A stretch of DNA of 14,281 nt, taken from contig MFRX01000033.1 of NCBI GenBank assembly GCA_001784725.1, forward strand, positions 6,826-21,106, in the 5' to 3' direction. The translations under genes and the position numbers were made by a program. Shown piece after piece: positions 13,651-14,281 of this stretch. Below the pieces are notes generated by a model. The model saw only the letters and a list, made by a program, of their open reading frames with translations. It was not told the origin of the DNA and did not search any database. The stretch is from Candidatus Moranbacteria bacterium RIFCSPHIGHO2_02_FULL_40_12b (lineage in GTDB: Bacteria; Patescibacteriota; Minisyncoccia; Moranbacterales; 2-12-FULL-40-10). Position 1 is the first letter of the stretch; every line of letters starts with the position of its first letter.

Positions 13651-14281
13651 TTATTTTAATTCTTCTGAGTGTCTTCTTACTTCTGCCAGCTTAGCTTCCG
13701 CTTTTTCCAGATTTTCTTTTTGTTGCTTAACCACCTGACTTGGTGCTTTTTTGATGAAATTCTTATTCTTTAATTTAGTTTTGATATTAGCAACGTATTT
13801 TTCCAGATTCTCTATTTCTTTCTGGTATTTTTTCTTTTCTTTTTTAATGTCAACTAATCCCTCGGCGGGAATATAAATATTGATTCCGGCTACCGTGCGG
13901 TGGATGGAATTTTCAACTTTTTTCCCATCATTTTTAATTTTTAATTCATCAATGCCTGTTCGCAAGTTTTTAATTAGATGTTTTTGTTCAGTAATTAATT
14001 CAGTAATACCGGATGCGGCATTTTTAGCGTCAATTATTACTTTAATTTTTTTCTTAGTATCAATTTTATTTTCCACGCGTGCGTTACGAATGGCAGTTAT
14101 TGTTTCTTTTATAAAATTAAAGTTATCAGAATGGACAGCAGTGTCTCTTTGTGCTCCCAAAATATGAAATTCCGAATATCTCGGCCACCCTCGGGTCATT
14201 AAAAATTTATTTTCTCCTATTTCTTCCCAAATATATTCCGTAACAAAAGGCATGAAAGGGTGCCATAGCTTTAAAAGATTT
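13651..14281 (-). CDS. valS: Valyl-tRNA synthetase, C-terminal part (5' end outside window)
   Basis: ValRS attaches valine to tRNA-Val in the cytoplasm. The frame is open at the window edge, and before the first internal Met it reads LLKLWHPF, continuing MPFVTEYIWEEI, the well-known ValRS segment LLRLLHPFMPFVTEEIW of the anticodon-binding domain. Further on, IRNARVENKI (about 60 residues later) is the typical ITAIRNxRxE motif. The last roughly 65 residues form the ValRS C-terminal coiled-coil arm (EKEKKKYQKEIENLEKYV and LKNKNFIKKAPSQVVKQQ, the NxxFxxKAPxxVVxxE pattern). The catalytic HIGH and KMSKS domains lie outside the window. The C-terminus appears complete. Confidence 0.95.
   Translation of the reverse strand, partial: NLLKLWHPFMPFVTEYIWEEIGENKFLMTRGWPRYSEFHILGAQRDTAVHSDNFNFIKETITAIRNARVENKIDTKKKIKVIIDAKNAASGITELITEQKHLIKNLRTGIDELKIKNDGKKVENSIHRTVAGINIYIPAEGLVDIKKEKKKYQKEIENLEKYVANIKTKLKNKNFIKKAPSQVVKQQKENLEKAEAKLAEVRRHSEELK

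Overview
The window looks like part of a chromosome from an AT-rich bacterium with compact gene order, probably a member of the Candidate Phyla Radiation (Patescibacteria/Parcubacteria type). This is an inference. It rests on the near absence of Shine-Dalgarno sequences, the type IV pilus gene order with unusual prepilins, short AT-rich intergenic repeats made of aaattt/caaattt units, and a VanW protein beside lone tRNA genes. No marker here fixes the taxonomy.

Left part (1-7958, + strand): a type IV pilus / type II secretion-like assembly cluster. In order it holds the C-terminal end of the PilB/GspE ATPase, the PilC inner-membrane platform, a class III-type prepilin fused to three Ig-like repeats, a PilW/PilV-like minor prepilin, a large PilX-like beta-rich protein, PilM, a PilN-like and a PilO-like protein, and a small membrane-anchored protein. 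Several genes overlap or nearly touch, which suggests translational coupling. PilB drives assembly, PilC and PilM-N-O form the inner-membrane platform, and the three prepilin-like proteins probably form or tip the fibre.

Middle (7959-11000): the coding strand switches here. A decayed tRNA 3' half lies next to an intact tRNA-Arg(TCG). Then, on the minus strand, come a short beta-fructosidase-like glycosidase (GH32/GH68 superfamily) and, upstream of it, a sucrose-phosphatase-like HAD phosphatase, which look like a two-gene sugar unit. Beyond them are tRNA-His(GTG), tRNA-Arg(TCT) and tRNA-Lys(CTT). A GC-rich, hairpin-forming element containing a partial copy of the tRNA-Lys 3' end lies between the last two.

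Right part (11062-14281, minus strand): a secreted VanW-family protein, an Hsp20 chaperone, a PrsW-like membrane protease and the C-terminal end of valyl-tRNA synthetase. Intrinsic-terminator and promoter signals sit between vanW and hsp20, and a perfect TATAAT precedes hsp20. The protease starts one base after the valS stop codon.

No new defence system or CRISPR array is visible. The most unusual items are the prepilin with Ig-like repeats, the cysteine-bearing PilX-like protein, the tRNA-linked GC-rich repeat, and two tRNAs that share a T55-to-C change in the T loop.
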